Assembly: GCF_000526215.1 (NCBI RefSeq)
Contig: NZ_JAFQ01000004.1
Coordinates: 2,852,001 to 2,916,000, forward strand
Direction: 5' to 3'
Origin: Nocardia sp. BMG51109
GTDB taxonomy: Bacteria > Actinomycetota > Actinomycetes > Mycobacteriales > Mycobacteriaceae
DNA: 64,000 nucleotides
Shown here: positions 33,218 to 43,407 of the stretch, piece after piece
Numbering within the stretch: position 1 is the first letter of the stretch
How the letters are laid out: every line of letters starts with the position of its first letter
Position numbers and translations under genes: made by a program
The notes under the pieces: generated by a model
What the model saw: the letters and a program-made list of their open reading frames with translations, nothing else
Databases searched by the model: none
What the model was told of the DNA's origin: nothing

Positions 33218-34699
33218 ATGGTGCGGGTCGGCTGCAGCGGCGGTTTGTACTTCCCGCCCGGACCGACCGGCCGGATCGCCGACATGGTCTCCGCGGCGGT
33301 CATCGCCGACGCCGTGCGCCGCTACGACGCCGACCTGGCGCAATCGGTGGAAACCTGCCGCGACTGGGGCCGCGCGTACCGCCGGGTCTTTCGCGGGATG
33401 ACCGCCCTGGCCGCCAGCGCCCCGGACGTCTCGCTCGGGATCGCCGCGGACGGGCTGCGAGCGATGCGGGCGATGCTCCACGTGACCGCCGGGCGCTCGG
33501 TGCGCCCGCTGCACGCGGTGGAACTGCCGGCGCTCGGGTCCGCCGTGCTTCCGGTCGAGACGGCGGAGGTCGCCGGAACGGCGAAACCTGCCGAGCGCCT
33601 GGAGGTTCCGCTGGGCGGCGAGGTGCTGGCCGGCGACCGGCTGCGGCGGCAACTGCGCGAATGGCAACGCCGGGGCGTCCTCGAACCCGGTTTCGCCACC
33701 GCGGTGGACCGAGTCGTCGACCATCCGGAATGGTTGTCGCTACCCGGTTTTCGCATCGTGGTCACCGGCGCCGATGCGGCGCTCGGCCCGCTGCGACCGC
33801 TGTTGCGATGGGGCGCACACGTCTCGGCGATCGATCTGCCCGGCCATCGGCGCTGGGAGGAATTGCGGGAGCGGGCGCGCGCGGGAGCGGGACGGCTGCG
33901 TTTCCCGGTCCTGGCGGGACGCGCGGGCGCCGATCTCGTCGCACATCTCCCTTCTCTCGTGCAGTGGGTCGAGGCCGAGTTCGGGGCCGACGTCCGGCCG
34001 GTGCTGGGACGGTATGCGACGGCGTCCGGCCCGGCCGGTGTGCGCGTCGCGGCCGCGACGGACCTGCTCACGGACGCGGTGTCCCGGCTACGCCCGGAAA
34101 CCGCACTGGCGCAACTGGGTTCCCCGGCCGACTGCTACGCCGTGCCGTTCGAGGTCCTGACCGATGCACGAGAACGGCTGGCGCGGTACGGATTTCGCGG
34201 GGCGGCGCACAATGCCGCCCGGCTGCTCTCCGGCTCGACATTCTTCCGCCCGAATTATCGCCACGAGCTGACCGACGAGGCGGGACAACGCTGGGGCGTG
34301 GCCGACCTGCTACCACCCACACCGGGTCCGAACTACGCACTGGCCCAGCGACTACCGCGCTGGCGAGCACAGTTGTCACAAGCCCAGGGACGGACCGTAT
34401 CCCACGCCGTGGCGCCGCTCGTCGCGAGCCGAACCGCCCGCGACGCCCGCTCGACAGTCGTCCGCCACGGCTGCGCCCGCTACGGCATCGAGTTCCTCGA
34501 GCCCGGAACCGCCCGCACACTGCTGGCGGCCAAACTCGTTGCCGACCTGCTCGAACCCCCGGCTCCCCCACCCAACCCGGAGTCCCTGTTCACCACAGGA
34601 GCCTTCCACAGCGGCCTATGGCGCCTCCCCTACGAGCCGCGCTCGGTGCCTCCGGTAGCAGCGGCCATCGGCCGCATACGCGACCTGCGATCCGGCTGA
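33218..34699 (+). CDS. Conserved hypothetical protein with Rossmann-like motif
   Basis: A 493-residue protein that I do not recognise. It has a helical N-terminus (AAVIADAVRRYDADLAQSV), a possible Rossmann strand-loop-helix near residue 185 (FRIVVTGADAALGPLRPLLRWG) and further alpha/beta segments; no catalytic motif was found, nor signal peptide. ATG 33218 has AGGGTGG at a good distance; ATG 33284 is a shorter alternative. It lies directly downstream of the AbiEi-type gene, but its size and motifs do not fit AbiEii. About 60 bp of its 3' end are repeated, diverged, 142 bp further on (34773). Confidence 0.6.
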   Translation: MVRVGCSGGLYFPPGPTGRIADMVSAAVIADAVRRYDADLAQSVETCRDWGRAYRRVFRGMTALAASAPDVSLGIAADGLRAMRAMLHVTAGRSVRPLHAVELPALGSAVLPVETAEVAGTAKPAERLEVPLGGEVLAGDRLRRQLREWQRRGVLEPGFATAVDRVVDHPEWLSLPGFRIVVTGADAALGPLRPLLRWGAHVSAIDLPGHRRWEELRERARAGAGRLRFPVLAGRAGADLVAHLPSLVQWVEAEFGADVRPVLGRYATASGPAGVRVAAATDLLTDAVSRLRPETALAQLGSPADCYAVPFEVLTDARERLARYGFRGAAHNAARLLSGSTFFRPNYRHELTDEAGQRWGVADLLPPTPGPNYALAQRLPRWRAQLSQAQGRTVSHAVAPLVASRTARDARSTVVRHGCARYGIEFLEPGTARTLLAAKLVADLLEPPAPPPNPESLFTTGAFHSGLWRLPYEPRSVPPVAAAIGRIRDLRSG

Positions 34700-34841
34700 C
34701 TCCCGCCTCACCGGTTCCGAATGTCCGCGCGCCAGGTGAGGCCCGGCAGGTCGGCAGGCTGAAGGTCGGGCTATGAGCCACGTTCGGTGCCCCCGGTGGG
34801 CAGCGGCCATCGGCCGCATGCGGGCCGTGTCGCTCGCGTGC
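34631..34841. repeat. Diverged direct duplicate of the gene end
   Basis: The last 65 bp of the preceding gene (34631-34695, with GCAGCGGCCATCGGCCGCAT inside) recur with scattered changes at 34773-34839, outside the gene. The offset is 142 bp. Confidence 0.8.
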
Positions 34842-34904
34842 ATGGCGGAACTCATCGGTCGGCGGTCGGCCTGTAGTTTCGGGCGGCTCGCGGGCGGTGC
34901 GGGC

Positions 34905-35714
34905 TCACCGGTCGTTCGGGGCTACCGTCTCCCAAGGCACCGACAGCACGCAGTCGCGCATTCGGCGGCGGTAGCGGCGGACCGGAAAACCGTTGTCGCG
35001 CAATATTTTCGCGGCCTCGCGCCAGCGTACGCGCGGGCCGTAGGGTGCCAGCGGGGCGGCGTGCGCCCAGGCGCGGTCGGCGGCGGTGAGCAGGGTGTGT
35101 ATCGGTTCGCCCGGGACGTTGCGGTGGATCAGGACCTTCGGCAGGCGTTCGGCGACGTCGGACGGGCGCTCGACGGTGAACGGATCCCACGCCAGCGTCA
35201 GCGACACGGGACCCGACTGCTCCAGCAGCACCCAGGCGCAGCGGCGCCCCAGCTCGTCACAGGTGCCGTCGACCAGCAGCCCGCCCGGCGCCAGCGCGCG
35301 CAGCACCGTCGACCACGCCGCGGGCACCTCGGACTCCGGATACTGCCGCAGCACGTTGAACGCGCGCACCAGCACGGGCCGCAATCCGGCCAGCTCGAAT
35401 CCGCCGCGCGCGAACAGCACGCCGTCGCTGCCCGGCACCACCCGCTCCGGATCGATCTCCAGGCCGACCACCCGCACGTCGGCGCGCACCCGCCGCAGTC
35501 GCGCCGCCAACTCCAGGGTGGTCACCGGGCTCGCCCCGTAACCGAGATCGACGACCAGCGCATCCGCGGCCGCCGACAGCCGCGAGAGGACCAGTTCGTC
35601 GTGCGTCAGCCAGCGATCGCTGCGCCGCAGCCGGTTGATTCCGGTGGTGCCGCGGGTGATCGTGCCGATCGGCCTGCGGGGTGTCAGCTGGTCGGGTGCT
35701 GTTCTTCCAGCCAC
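34905..35714 (-). CDS. Class I SAM-dependent methyltransferase-like protein
   Basis: A 269-residue protein with a recognisable SAM-binding motif (LVVDLGYGASPVTTLELAARL) and a following acidic strand end (VVGLEIDPERV). The segment LRALAPGGLLVDGTCDELGRR resembles motif III. Substrate unknown. The GTG start at 35714 lies inside the DUF2505 gene upstream, an overlap of about 31 bp that implies coupled translation. No clear M. tuberculosis counterpart is placed here. Confidence 0.75.
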   Translation of the reverse strand: MAGRTAPDQLTPRRPIGTITRGTTGINRLRRSDRWLTHDELVLSRLSAAADALVVDLGYGASPVTTLELAARLRRVRADVRVVGLEIDPERVVPGSDGVLFARGGFELAGLRPVLVRAFNVLRQYPESEVPAAWSTVLRALAPGGLLVDGTCDELGRRCAWVLLEQSGPVSLTLAWDPFTVERPSDVAERLPKVLIHRNVPGEPIHTLLTAADRAWAHAAPLAPYGPRVRWREAAKILRDNGFPVRRYRRRMRDCVLSVPWETVAPNDR

Positions 35715-36199
35715 TGCGCCGTGAATTCGGCCTCGGCCCGCAGCAGATCCACGAGGTTGATCAGCATCATCTGCTCGAACTTCGGGCCCAGCATCGGGAT
35801 GAACACCTTCGCCGTCGACGACGTGCGCAGCGTGCAGCCGGTCTCGGTGGGGAACAGGTGCATGCTGCCGCCCAGGCTGCCGGGGCCGGCCGGAATCGCC
35901 GCCGTGTACTCGCCGGTGACCTCCGGGCCGAACGGGCCGTAGGTCTCGGTGCGGGTGATCACCATGTCCTTGCGCATCACCGTCTGGGCGATCTCGGGCA
36001 GCATGTCACGGGGCAGAATGTGCTGAATCTCGACCTCGATACCGCTGTCCCCCGCGGACAGCGCGATCACCTCGTTGGGAGAGTACTTGCGCATCTCCTC
36101 CATCCGCGCATCCCAGTAGTCGCGGTCGGACAGCGCCGCGTACAACTCTTTCGTGGTATGCAGCGGGTAGCGGGCGGAGTAGTCCAGTCGGCGAGCCAT
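35684..36199 (-). CDS. DUF2505 (SRPBCC-type) protein, copy 1
   Basis: A 171-residue protein of the DUF2505 family, related to the START/SRPBCC lipid-binding fold. It opens MARRLDYSARYPLHTTKELYAAL and has the long C-terminal helix LVDLLRAEAEFTAQWLEEQ typical of SRPBCC. It is a tandem paralogue of the gene at 36291. In M. tuberculosis the family has a member here as well (Rv0481c). Function unknown; binding of a small hydrophobic ligand is plausible. Confidence 0.85.
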   Translation of the reverse strand: MARRLDYSARYPLHTTKELYAALSDRDYWDARMEEMRKYSPNEVIALSAGDSGIEVEIQHILPRDMLPEIAQTVMRKDMVITRTETYGPFGPEVTGEYTAAIPAGPGSLGGSMHLFPTETGCTLRTSSTAKVFIPMLGPKFEQMMLINLVDLLRAEAEFTAQWLEEQHPTS

Positions 36200-36290
36200 G
36201 GGGAGCTAGGCTACCGGGGCCCGTCGGCCGTGCGGCAGTCGTGGCGCATTTGTGCGCGCGTCGGCCCGGTGGTCGTCGACGGGGGGTCGG

Positions 36291-36782
36291 TCAGCGGTTC
36301 GCGATCCACTCGTTGGTGAAGTCGGTCTCGGCGGCGAGCAACTCCAGCAGCTTCTCGGCGACGACGCCCTCGATCTTCTTGCCGAACAACGGGATACTCA
36401 CCTCGACCGAACCCTGGATGTCGGCCCGAGCGGTCTCACCCTGGTCGGTGAGGGTGACGGTGCCGCGCACCTGGGCCGGCGCATCCTGCACCTGTGCGGT
36501 GAAGGTGCCCGCGAAGCCGGAGTAGCTCTCGGTGCGCGGGATGATCAGATCGCCGGGCCGCGCCGAGGTGATCGCGCTGGGCAGTTCCGCGGCCGGGATG
36601 GACTGCACCATCTCGACGTGCACCTGTTCCTCGTCGACGGAGGCGCTGAACGAGTCCAGTCGCGCGTTCGGGCCGCCGACCTCCTCGATCCGGTCCTTCC
36701 AATACTGCTCGTCGGCGAACGCGGCACGGATCGCGTCGGCCGGATGCGTGTACTGAGCCGTGTACGCCAAGGGTGTCGCCAT
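36291..36782 (-). CDS. DUF2505 (SRPBCC-type) protein, copy 2
   Basis: A 163-residue DUF2505 paralogue of its neighbour at 35684, with matching ends ([39 protein letters not shown]). It is divergent from murB with a 26-bp gap between start codons, so the two promoters overlap. The pairing with murB matches Rv0481c-Rv0482. Confidence 0.87.
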   Translation of the reverse strand: MATPLAYTAQYTHPADAIRAAFADEQYWKDRIEEVGGPNARLDSFSASVDEEQVHVEMVQSIPAAELPSAITSARPGDLIIPRTESYSGFAGTFTAQVQDAPAQVRGTVTLTDQGETARADIQGSVEVSIPLFGKKIEGVVAEKLLELLAAETDFTNEWIANR

Positions 36783-36808
36783 GGTGCAACACGCTACCGT
36801 CTGTCGCT

Positions 36809-37927
36809 GTGCATACGTCTCGAGTGGTGCCGATCCACAAAATGCGGGAGCTGCTGGCCGGGACCGGTGCGCGGGTGCGCAATTCGGTTCCGCTGGCGGA
36901 GCTGACCACCCTGCGGGTCGGCGGCCCGGCGCTGGTGGCCGACTGTGCGGACACCGAGGCACTGGTCGCGACGGTGCGCACCCTCGATGCCGAGGGCGTT
37001 CCGGTGCTGCTGGTTGCGGGCGGGTCGAATCTGCTGATCTCCGATGCCGGATTCGGCGGTGTGGTCGTGCGGATCGCGACCGAGGGAGTCGAGATCGGCG
37101 CCGACGGCGGCGCGCACCGGGTGGTCGCCGAGGCCGGGGCGAATTGGGACGCCGTGGTCGCGGCCACGGTCGCGGCCGGATGCGGCGGCCTGGAGTGCCT
37201 GTCGGGCATTCCGGGCTCCGCGGGCGCCACGCCGGTGCAGAACGTCGGCGCCTACGGCGTGGAGGTCGAACACCTGCTGCGCCGGGTGCGGTTGCTGGAT
37301 CGGGCGAGCGGTGAGATCCGCTGGGCCGCACCGGACGAACTCGGCTTCGGCTACCGCACCTCGGTGCTCAAACACAGCGATCGGGCCGTGGTTCTGGACG
37401 TGGAGTTCGCCCTCGACGCCGGCGGCGCGAGCGCACCGTTGCGCTATCGCGAACTGGCCGAGGCCCTCGACGCGGAGGAGGGCGGGACGCGGCCTGCCGC
37501 GCAGGTGCGCGAGGCCGTGCTGCGGTTGCGCGCGCGCAAGGGCATGGTGCTCGATCCCGCCGACCACGACACCTGGAGCGCGGGCTCGTTCTTCACCAAT
37601 CCGGTTGTGCCGCACGAGCGTGTGGACCGGGTGCGCGCGGCGATCGCCGACCGTGTGGGCGATGTCACAGTCCCCACGTATCCGGCGGTCGGCGGGGTGA
37701 AGTTCTCGGCGGGCTGGCTGATCGAGCGAGCCGGCTTCGGGAAGGGTTTCCCCGGTGCCGGGGCGCCGGCGCGGCTGTCCACGAAACACACGCTGGCGCT
37801 GACCAATCAGGGCGGCGCGACCGCCGCGGACCTGGTCGAGCTGGCCCGCACGGTCCGCGACGGCGTGGCCGAGCGATTCGGAATCCGGTTGGAACCGGAG
37901 CCGGTGACGGTGGGTGTCACCCTCTAG
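36809..37927 (+). CDS. murB: UDP-N-acetylenolpyruvoylglucosamine reductase
   Basis: Reduces UDP-GlcNAc-enolpyruvate to UDP-MurNAc, the second committed step of peptidoglycan precursor synthesis. The 372-residue FAD enzyme shows [35 protein letters not shown] and [10 protein letters not shown], the last with the active-site serine. The lack of an inserted tyrosine loop fits type I MurB. The start is taken as GTG 36809; ATG 36842 would give a 361-residue form. Next gene downstream is an L,D-transpeptidase, so two wall enzymes stand together. Confidence 0.95.
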   Translation: MHTSRVVPIHKMRELLAGTGARVRNSVPLAELTTLRVGGPALVADCADTEALVATVRTLDAEGVPVLLVAGGSNLLISDAGFGGVVVRIATEGVEIGADGGAHRVVAEAGANWDAVVAATVAAGCGGLECLSGIPGSAGATPVQNVGAYGVEVEHLLRRVRLLDRASGEIRWAAPDELGFGYRTSVLKHSDRAVVLDVEFALDAGGASAPLRYRELAEALDAEEGGTRPAAQVREAVLRLRARKGMVLDPADHDTWSAGSFFTNPVVPHERVDRVRAAIADRVGDVTVPTYPAVGGVKFSAGWLIERAGFGKGFPGAGAPARLSTKHTLALTNQGGATAADLVELARTVRDGVAERFGIRLEPEPVTVGVTL

Positions 37928-37980
37928 CGGTGGCGTGTGCCACGGTCGGCCCGGTCGATCGTGGCGGTAAATTCGAGGAA

Positions 37981-39219
37981 GTGAGCATTCGAGGAGGTAC
38001 CAGCCGCCGCGCCGTGCTGATCGGGATGGCCCAGCTGGCGGGAGCCGCGCTGGTGGCCGGATGTTCGAACGGCGGCGAATCGACGCCGGAGGACAACGGA
38101 CCGGTCGCCAAGGTGACTTTCGATCCCGGCAACGGCAGCACCGACGTCAATCCGACCGCACCGATCTCGGTGACGGTGGCCGCCGGTCGCATCGACCAGG
38201 TGGCCCTGACCAATGCGAGCGGTAAGCAGGTCGCCGGTGCGCTGTCCCCGGACGGCACCGGGTTCAAGATCACCGAGCCGCTCGGCTACGACGCCGCTTA
38301 CACCTGGTCGGGCACCGCGACCGGCACCGACGGCAAACCGGTCCCGATCGAGGGCAAGTTCAGCACGCTGGCGCCCCAGCAGACCGTATCCGCCACGCTG
38401 AACATCGGCGACGGTCAGGAGGTCGGCATCGCGGCGCCGCTCATCCTGCAGTTCAAGAGCCACGTAGTGGACAAGGCCGCCGTGGAGAAGGCGCTCACCG
38501 TCACGACCACGCCGGAGACCGAGGGCGGCTGGGCCTGGCTGCCGGACGAGGGCGGCGGCTCCCGCGCGCACTGGCGCCCGCGCGAGTACTGGGCGCCGGG
38601 CACCGACGTGAAGTTCTCGGGCAAGCTCTACGGCGTCGAACTCGGCGGGGGAGCCTACGGCTACGGCGATCTGACCTCCGAATTCAAGATCGGCCGCAGC
38701 CAGATCGTGCAGGGCTACGCGCCCAGCCACCGGGTGCAGGTGGTCCGCGACGGCCAGACGGTCTTCGACTTCCCGTGCAGCTACGGCGAGGGCAACGAGG
38801 CGCGCAACGTGACCCGCTCGGGCACCCACGTGGTGACCGAGAAGTACGAGGATTTCATGATGTCGAATCCGCCGTTCTACGAGAACGTGCGTGAACGGTG
38901 GGCGGTCCGCATCTCCAACAACGGCGAGTTCATCCACGCAAACCCGGAATCGTCCGGGGCGCAGGGCAATACGAACGTCACCAACGGCTGCATAAACCTG
39001 AGCACGGGCGACGCGCAGGCCTTCTTCCCGACGGCGATGTACGGCGATCCGGTCGAGGTCACCGGCACCTCCATCGCCCTGTCGGCCGCCGACGGCGACA
39101 TCTACGACTGGACCATCGACTGGGAAACCTGGAAAACCATGTCGGCCTTGCACGGTGAGCCCAAGTCGGTCGTCTCCGCCACCCCGGTGCCGCCGGGCCC
39201 GGTCGGCGGTACCCGCTGA
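37981..39219 (+). CDS. lprQ: L,D-transpeptidase lipoprotein (LprQ/LdtMt5 type)
   Basis: Forms or modifies 3-3 crosslinks in peptidoglycan from outside the membrane. The 412-residue precursor has a twin-arginine-like start (TSRRAVLIG) and lipobox LVAGC, with Cys28 as the lipidated residue. Two Ig-like domains precede the YkuD catalytic domain, in which FIHANPESS provides the His and NVTNGCINLSTGDA the catalytic Cys. The usual SHGC is TNGC here, as recalled in Rv0483. The GTG start at 37981 is close to GAGGAA. It follows murB as in M. tuberculosis. Confidence 0.93.
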   Translation: MSIRGGTSRRAVLIGMAQLAGAALVAGCSNGGESTPEDNGPVAKVTFDPGNGSTDVNPTAPISVTVAAGRIDQVALTNASGKQVAGALSPDGTGFKITEPLGYDAAYTWSGTATGTDGKPVPIEGKFSTLAPQQTVSATLNIGDGQEVGIAAPLILQFKSHVVDKAAVEKALTVTTTPETEGGWAWLPDEGGGSRAHWRPREYWAPGTDVKFSGKLYGVELGGGAYGYGDLTSEFKIGRSQIVQGYAPSHRVQVVRDGQTVFDFPCSYGEGNEARNVTRSGTHVVTEKYEDFMMSNPPFYENVRERWAVRISNNGEFIHANPESSGAQGNTNVTNGCINLSTGDAQAFFPTAMYGDPVEVTGTSIALSAADGDIYDWTIDWETWKTMSALHGEPKSVVSATPVPPGPVGGTR

Positions 39220-39297
39220 CGGCCGCGCCGCGCTCCAGGATCGTCGTCCGGTAGCGCGGGCCGGGGCCAACGTCGCTGTGCGGCCGGTGAATTCGGA

Positions 39298-39420
39298 ATC
39301 GGCCGTGGCGCGCGAGGCGGTTGGGCTCGGTTCGGTTGCGAGGTCGGGCGGCGGTGGTGTCCGGGTCGAATGTCGTTGTGTGGTCGGCCGAATCGGAAAT
39401 CAGCTGCGGCGTGCGAAGCG
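39298..39420. repeat. Diverged ~100-bp duplication of SDR gene end
   Basis: The stretch beginning TCGGCCGTGGCGCGCGAGG (39299) repeats, with changes, the end of the SDR gene beginning TCAGCTGCGGCGTGCGAAG (39400). Upstream parts of the two copies also align (GTCGCTGTGCGGCC and GTCGTTGTGTGGTC). Confidence 0.65.
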
Positions 39421-40134
39421 GCCGGGACCGGCCTGATCGCGGGGCTTGACGACGATGGTGTCCAGGTTGACGTGCGCCGGCCGACCGGCCACGAAGGCGA
39501 TGACCTCGGCGACGTCCTGGGCGACCAGCGGATCGATACCCTCGTAGACCTTCGCGGCCCGCTCGGCGTCGCCGTCGAACCGGACCAGCGAGAACTCGGT
39601 TTCCACTGCGCCCGGGGCGATTTCGGTCAGCCGCACCGGCCGGCCCAGCAGCTCGCCGCGCAGCGTGCGGTGCAGGACGCCCTGAGCGTGCTTGGCGGAG
39701 GTGTAGCCGGAACCGTTGTCGTAGGTGTCCATCGCGGCGATCGACGTGACGGTGACGATCAATCCGTCGCCGGAGTCGATCAGCTTCGGCAGCAGCGCCT
39801 TGGTGACCCGCAGCGTACCGAGCACATTCGTCTCCCACATCCAGCGCCAGTCGTCCAGATCGGCCTCGGCCACCGGCGCCAGCCCCTTGGCGCCGCCGGC
39901 ATTGTTGACCAGCACGTCGACCCGCTCGACCGCCTCGGTGAACGCCCGCACCGACGCCTCGTCGGTCACATCCAGCGGCAGTGCGGTGCCGCCGATCTCG
40001 TCGGCCAGCCGCTTCAGCCGATCCACCCGCCGGGCCCCGACGTACACGTGAAAGCCCTGGCGGGCGAGTTCCCGTGCGGTCGCTTCGCCGATTCCCGAAC
40101 TGGCTCCAGTGACGACAGCGGTGCGAATGCTCAT
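39400..40134 (-). CDS. Short-chain dehydrogenase/reductase (Rv0484c homologue)
   Basis: A 244-residue classical SDR. Motifs: TGASSGIGEATARELA (cofactor), VDVLVNNAGG, and catalytic Ser-Tyr-Lys as VTSIAAM and SGYTSAKHA. The acceptor substrate is unknown. It faces lprQ (convergent), matching Rv0483-Rv0484c. The last codons are repeated, diverged, downstream of the stop. Confidence 0.9.
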   Translation of the reverse strand: MSIRTAVVTGASSGIGEATARELARQGFHVYVGARRVDRLKRLADEIGGTALPLDVTDEASVRAFTEAVERVDVLVNNAGGAKGLAPVAEADLDDWRWMWETNVLGTLRVTKALLPKLIDSGDGLIVTVTSIAAMDTYDNGSGYTSAKHAQGVLHRTLRGELLGRPVRLTEIAPGAVETEFSLVRFDGDAERAAKVYEGIDPLVAQDVAEVIAFVAGRPAHVNLDTIVVKPRDQAGPGRFARRS

Positions 40135-40421
40135 GCCCTGAGCATATGTGCCGGCAATTCACTCGGCAGTGTGCGGTTACGTGCTCGGCGATGTCATGCG
40201 CCGGGCAGAACGGGTCCAGCGCGTCGGCCCGGCATCCACCTGAATTGCCCCGCGCCGCCGAGCTGGTACTGCCCCGGCGCCCGTCGTCACCGGCGTGCAC
40301 TGCGACCTCCCGCCCTCCCGGAGGGGAATCCACAGGTGGCCGGTCATGAGCATGCCGGGCCGACGAGGACCGGCGTCGCATGCCCGGTGACCGGGTCCGC
40401 TGCGGTGGCTAGCCTGACCGC

Positions 40422-41246
40422 ATGGCAATTCGGGACGTAGTCGGCGCGGACGGGACCAGCATCGTGTACCGGGTGACAGGCCCGGCCGACGGGAAGCCGC
40501 TCATGCTGCTGCACGGCTGGGCCGGAAATCTGCGCTGCTGGGGGACCGCCGCCGGATTGCTGGCCGAACGCTTCCGGGTGATCGCCGTCGACCTGCGCGG
40601 GCACGGCTACTCGGAGGCGCCGGAGACCGGTTACGACGATCCGAAGATCTGGGCCGCCGACATCGCCGCGGTGCTGGCGGCGGAGCGGATCGAGACCGGC
40701 GCGGTGCTGCTCGGCTGGTCCTACGGCGGCATCGTGCTCAGCGACTATCTGACGGCGTACGGCACCGGCGCGGTGGCGGGCATCGTCTACTGCGGTTCAC
40801 AGGCGGGAATCGGGCGGGGCGTGCCCGGTGCCGAGCCCGGCCCGGCGATGCGGCAGGCCATCCCCGACGTGTTCGAGGAGAGCCCGGGCCGGGCCATGCG
40901 CGGCTTCGCGGCATTCGGCAATGCCAATACCGGCAGCCGGCGCGACCGGGGCGAGGATGCCCAGCGCCTGTTCGGCGGCAGCCTGTCCACCCCGCCGCGG
41001 GTGCGCAAGGCGCTGTTCTACCGCACCGTCGACAACACCGAAACGCTACGCACCCTGGACGTTCCGGTGCTGATCCTGCACGGCACCGCCGATCCGGTGG
41101 TCCCCGTCGACAACGGCCGCTACATCGCCGAGACCGTCCCCGACGCCCGCACCTCGTACTGGGACGACGCCCAGCACGGTCTGTTCGTCGAGGATCCGGC
41201 CCGCTTCGCCGCGGAGATCACCGCATTCGTCACCGGACTGGATTGA
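40422..41246 (+). CDS. Alpha/beta hydrolase
   Basis: A 274-residue hydrolase with [14 protein letters not shown], the elbow GWSYGG (nucleophile Ser100), [15 protein letters not shown] with the acid residue, and [11 protein letters not shown] with the His. GWSYGG recalls haloperoxidase-like and epoxide-hydrolase-like members. Substrate unknown. It lies between Rv0484c-like and mshA genes, where no hydrolase occurs in M. tuberculosis. The gap to mshA is 175 bp. Confidence 0.88.
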   Translation: MAIRDVVGADGTSIVYRVTGPADGKPLMLLHGWAGNLRCWGTAAGLLAERFRVIAVDLRGHGYSEAPETGYDDPKIWAADIAAVLAAERIETGAVLLGWSYGGIVLSDYLTAYGTGAVAGIVYCGSQAGIGRGVPGAEPGPAMRQAIPDVFEESPGRAMRGFAAFGNANTGSRRDRGEDAQRLFGGSLSTPPRVRKALFYRTVDNTETLRTLDVPVLILHGTADPVVPVDNGRYIAETVPDARTSYWDDAQHGLFVEDPARFAAEITAFVTGLD

Positions 41247-41421
41247 ACCGCAATGCCCCGTTCGGCGTTCGCCGGATGTGATCGATGACATGCTCCGGCG
41301 CTCCGGTGGGCGCGCGGCGGTCCGGCGAAGGGCCGCCGCGGCGGCGAATTACCTTGTGACTACGGTCACTTGGCGACGGAGGTCGCGACGGTCCGCGCCG
41401 CCCGGCGTGCACACTGGAGCG

Positions 41422-42774
41422 GTGAGTCAACGCACGGACCTACGGCCGGATCGAATAGCCGTGTTGTCGGTGCACACGTCGCCACTGGCGCAGCCGGGCA
41501 CCGGCGACGCGGGCGGCATGAACGTCTACGTGCTGCAAACCGCGATCCAGCTGGCCCGGCGCGGGGTCGAGGTGGAGATCTTCACCCGCGCCACCTCCTC
41601 CGACGACGAGCCGGTCGTCGAGGCCGCGCCCGGTGTGCTGGTGCGCAACGTGGTGGCGGGCCCGTTCGAGGGCCTCGACAAGCACGACCTGCCCACCCAG
41701 CTGTGCCCGTTCGCCGCCGAGGTGCTGCGGCAGGAGGCACGGCACCAACCCGGCTACTACGACCTGATCCACTCGCACTACTGGCTGTCCGGCCAGGTCG
41801 GCTGGCTGGCCCGGGATCGCTGGCGGGTGCCGCTGGTGCACACCGCGCACACGCTGGCCGCGGTCAAGAACGCCCATCTCGCCGAGGGCGACAGCCCGGA
41901 GCCGCCCGGCCGGGAGATCGGCGAGAAGCAGATCGTCTCGGAGGGCGACCGGCTGGTCGCCAATACCCGCGAGGAGGCGCGGCAGCTGGTCGAGCTGTAC
42001 GGCGCCGAGCCCGAGCGGATCGATGTGGTGCTCCCGGGCGCCGACCTGAGCAGGTATCGCCCCGGTGATCGCGCGGCGGCCCGTGCGGAACTCGGCCTGG
42101 ACCCCGACGAGCAGATCGTCGCGTTCGTCGGCCGCATCCAGCCGCTGAAGGCCCCCGACGTCCTGGTGCGCGCGGCCGCGCGGGTCCTGCGCGATCAGCC
42201 GCACCGCCCGCTGCGCGTGCTGATCGTCGGCGGCCCGTCCGGCACCGGCCTGGACCGCCCCGACGCGCTGATCGACCTGGCCGCGGAACTCGGGATCGCC
42301 GACCGCGTGACGTTCCTGCCGCCGCAGCCCCCCGACCAGCTGGTCCGGGTGTACCGGGCGGCCGATCTGGTCGCGGTGCCCAGCTACAACGAATCGTTCG
42401 GCCTGGTCGCCATCGAGGCGCAGGCCACCGGCACGCCGGTGCTGGCCGCGCACGTGGGCGGCCTGGGCACGGCGGTGCGCGACGGGGTGTCGGGGCTGCT
42501 CGTGCCCGGGCATCGCATCGACGACTGGGCCGCCGCGCTCGGCTCGCTGTTCGACGATCCGGCCCGCCTGCGCCGCATGGGCGCCGTCGCGGTCGGGCAC
42601 GCCGCCGAATTCTCCTGGGAGCACACCGCCGAGGGCCTGCTGGACAGCTATGCGCAGACATTGGCGGGGTACCGGGGCATGCGTTCGCGCCCGGTGGGTA
42701 CGTTGCAGGCAGAGAGCAGCCAGGCCAGATCGCGGGCGCTGTGGCGGCGCCGGACAGGAGTGGTTCGCCGGTGA
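41422..42774 (+). CDS. mshA: D-inositol-3-phosphate glycosyltransferase
   Basis: Transfers GlcNAc from UDP-GlcNAc to inositol-3-phosphate, the first step of mycothiol synthesis. The 450-residue GT4 enzyme has [10 protein letters not shown] near the start, HSHYWLSG, and the donor-site segment [21 protein letters not shown] with the catalytic Glu. The GTG start at 41422 ([11 protein letters not shown]) has GGAG close by; the upstream extension is not protein-like. Its stop overlaps the YbjN-type gene by 4 bp, as in the Rv0486-Rv0487 pair. Confidence 0.95.
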   Translation: MSQRTDLRPDRIAVLSVHTSPLAQPGTGDAGGMNVYVLQTAIQLARRGVEVEIFTRATSSDDEPVVEAAPGVLVRNVVAGPFEGLDKHDLPTQLCPFAAEVLRQEARHQPGYYDLIHSHYWLSGQVGWLARDRWRVPLVHTAHTLAAVKNAHLAEGDSPEPPGREIGEKQIVSEGDRLVANTREEARQLVELYGAEPERIDVVLPGADLSRYRPGDRAAARAELGLDPDEQIVAFVGRIQPLKAPDVLVRAAARVLRDQPHRPLRVLIVGGPSGTGLDRPDALIDLAAELGIADRVTFLPPQPPDQLVRVYRAADLVAVPSYNESFGLVAIEAQATGTPVLAAHVGGLGTAVRDGVSGLLVPGHRIDDWAAALGSLFDDPARLRRMGAVAVGHAAEFSWEHTAEGLLDSYAQTLAGYRGMRSRPVGTLQAESSQARSRALWRRRTGVVRR

Positions 42775-43280
42775 CCGAGCACGACCCGATCCGAGAGACC
42801 GCGGAGCTGATCGAGGACACCCTGCGCGAACGCGAGGTGGACTACACCCGCGAGGGCGAGGACACCTTCATCGTCGTGCTCCCCGGTGAGCGCAAGCTGA
42901 AGACCACCGTGATGCTGACGATCGGCAAGCACGGCATGCGGGTGGAATGTTTCGTCTGCCGCAAGCCCGACGAGAACTTCGAGGGCGTCTACAAGTTCCT
43001 GCTGCGCCGCAACCGCCGGCTCTACGGCGTCGCCTACACCCTCGACCGCGTCGGCGACATCTACATGGTCGGCCGCTTCGCCACCCACACCGTGACCGCC
43101 GACGAACTCGACCGCATCTTCGGCCAGATCCTCGAGGCCGTCGACGCCGACTTCAACGTCCTGCTCGAGCTCGGCTTCGCCGAATCCATTCGCCGCGAAT
43201 GGAAGTGGCGCGTCTCGCGCGGCGAATCCCTGAAGAACCTCCGCGCCTTCGAACACCTGGTGGACACCGAGGACTCCTGA
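42771..43280 (+). CDS. YbjN domain protein (Rv0487 homologue)
   Basis: A 169-residue YbjN-type protein. It begins [20 protein letters not shown], with the core [35 protein letters not shown]. The fold resembles a type III secretion chaperone, but its role is unknown; overlap with mshA (GTGA) suggests a link to mycothiol formation. GTG 42771 has AGGAG 10 nt upstream. Order matches Rv0486-Rv0487. Confidence 0.9.
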   Translation: MTEHDPIRETAELIEDTLREREVDYTREGEDTFIVVLPGERKLKTTVMLTIGKHGMRVECFVCRKPDENFEGVYKFLLRRNRRLYGVAYTLDRVGDIYMVGRFATHTVTADELDRIFGQILEAVDADFNVLLELGFAESIRREWKWRVSRGESLKNLRAFEHLVDTEDS

Positions 43281-43407
43281 CCGTCATGCCCGGAGCGCGG
43301 GAACGGGCCGGTGCGCGGGCGGGAGCAGTGGCCCGGCGCCAGGGCGACGGGTCAGAATGCGGGTGGTCCGGCACGGCCGCGCCGGGTGGGTAGAAGGTGG
43401 CTTCGCG

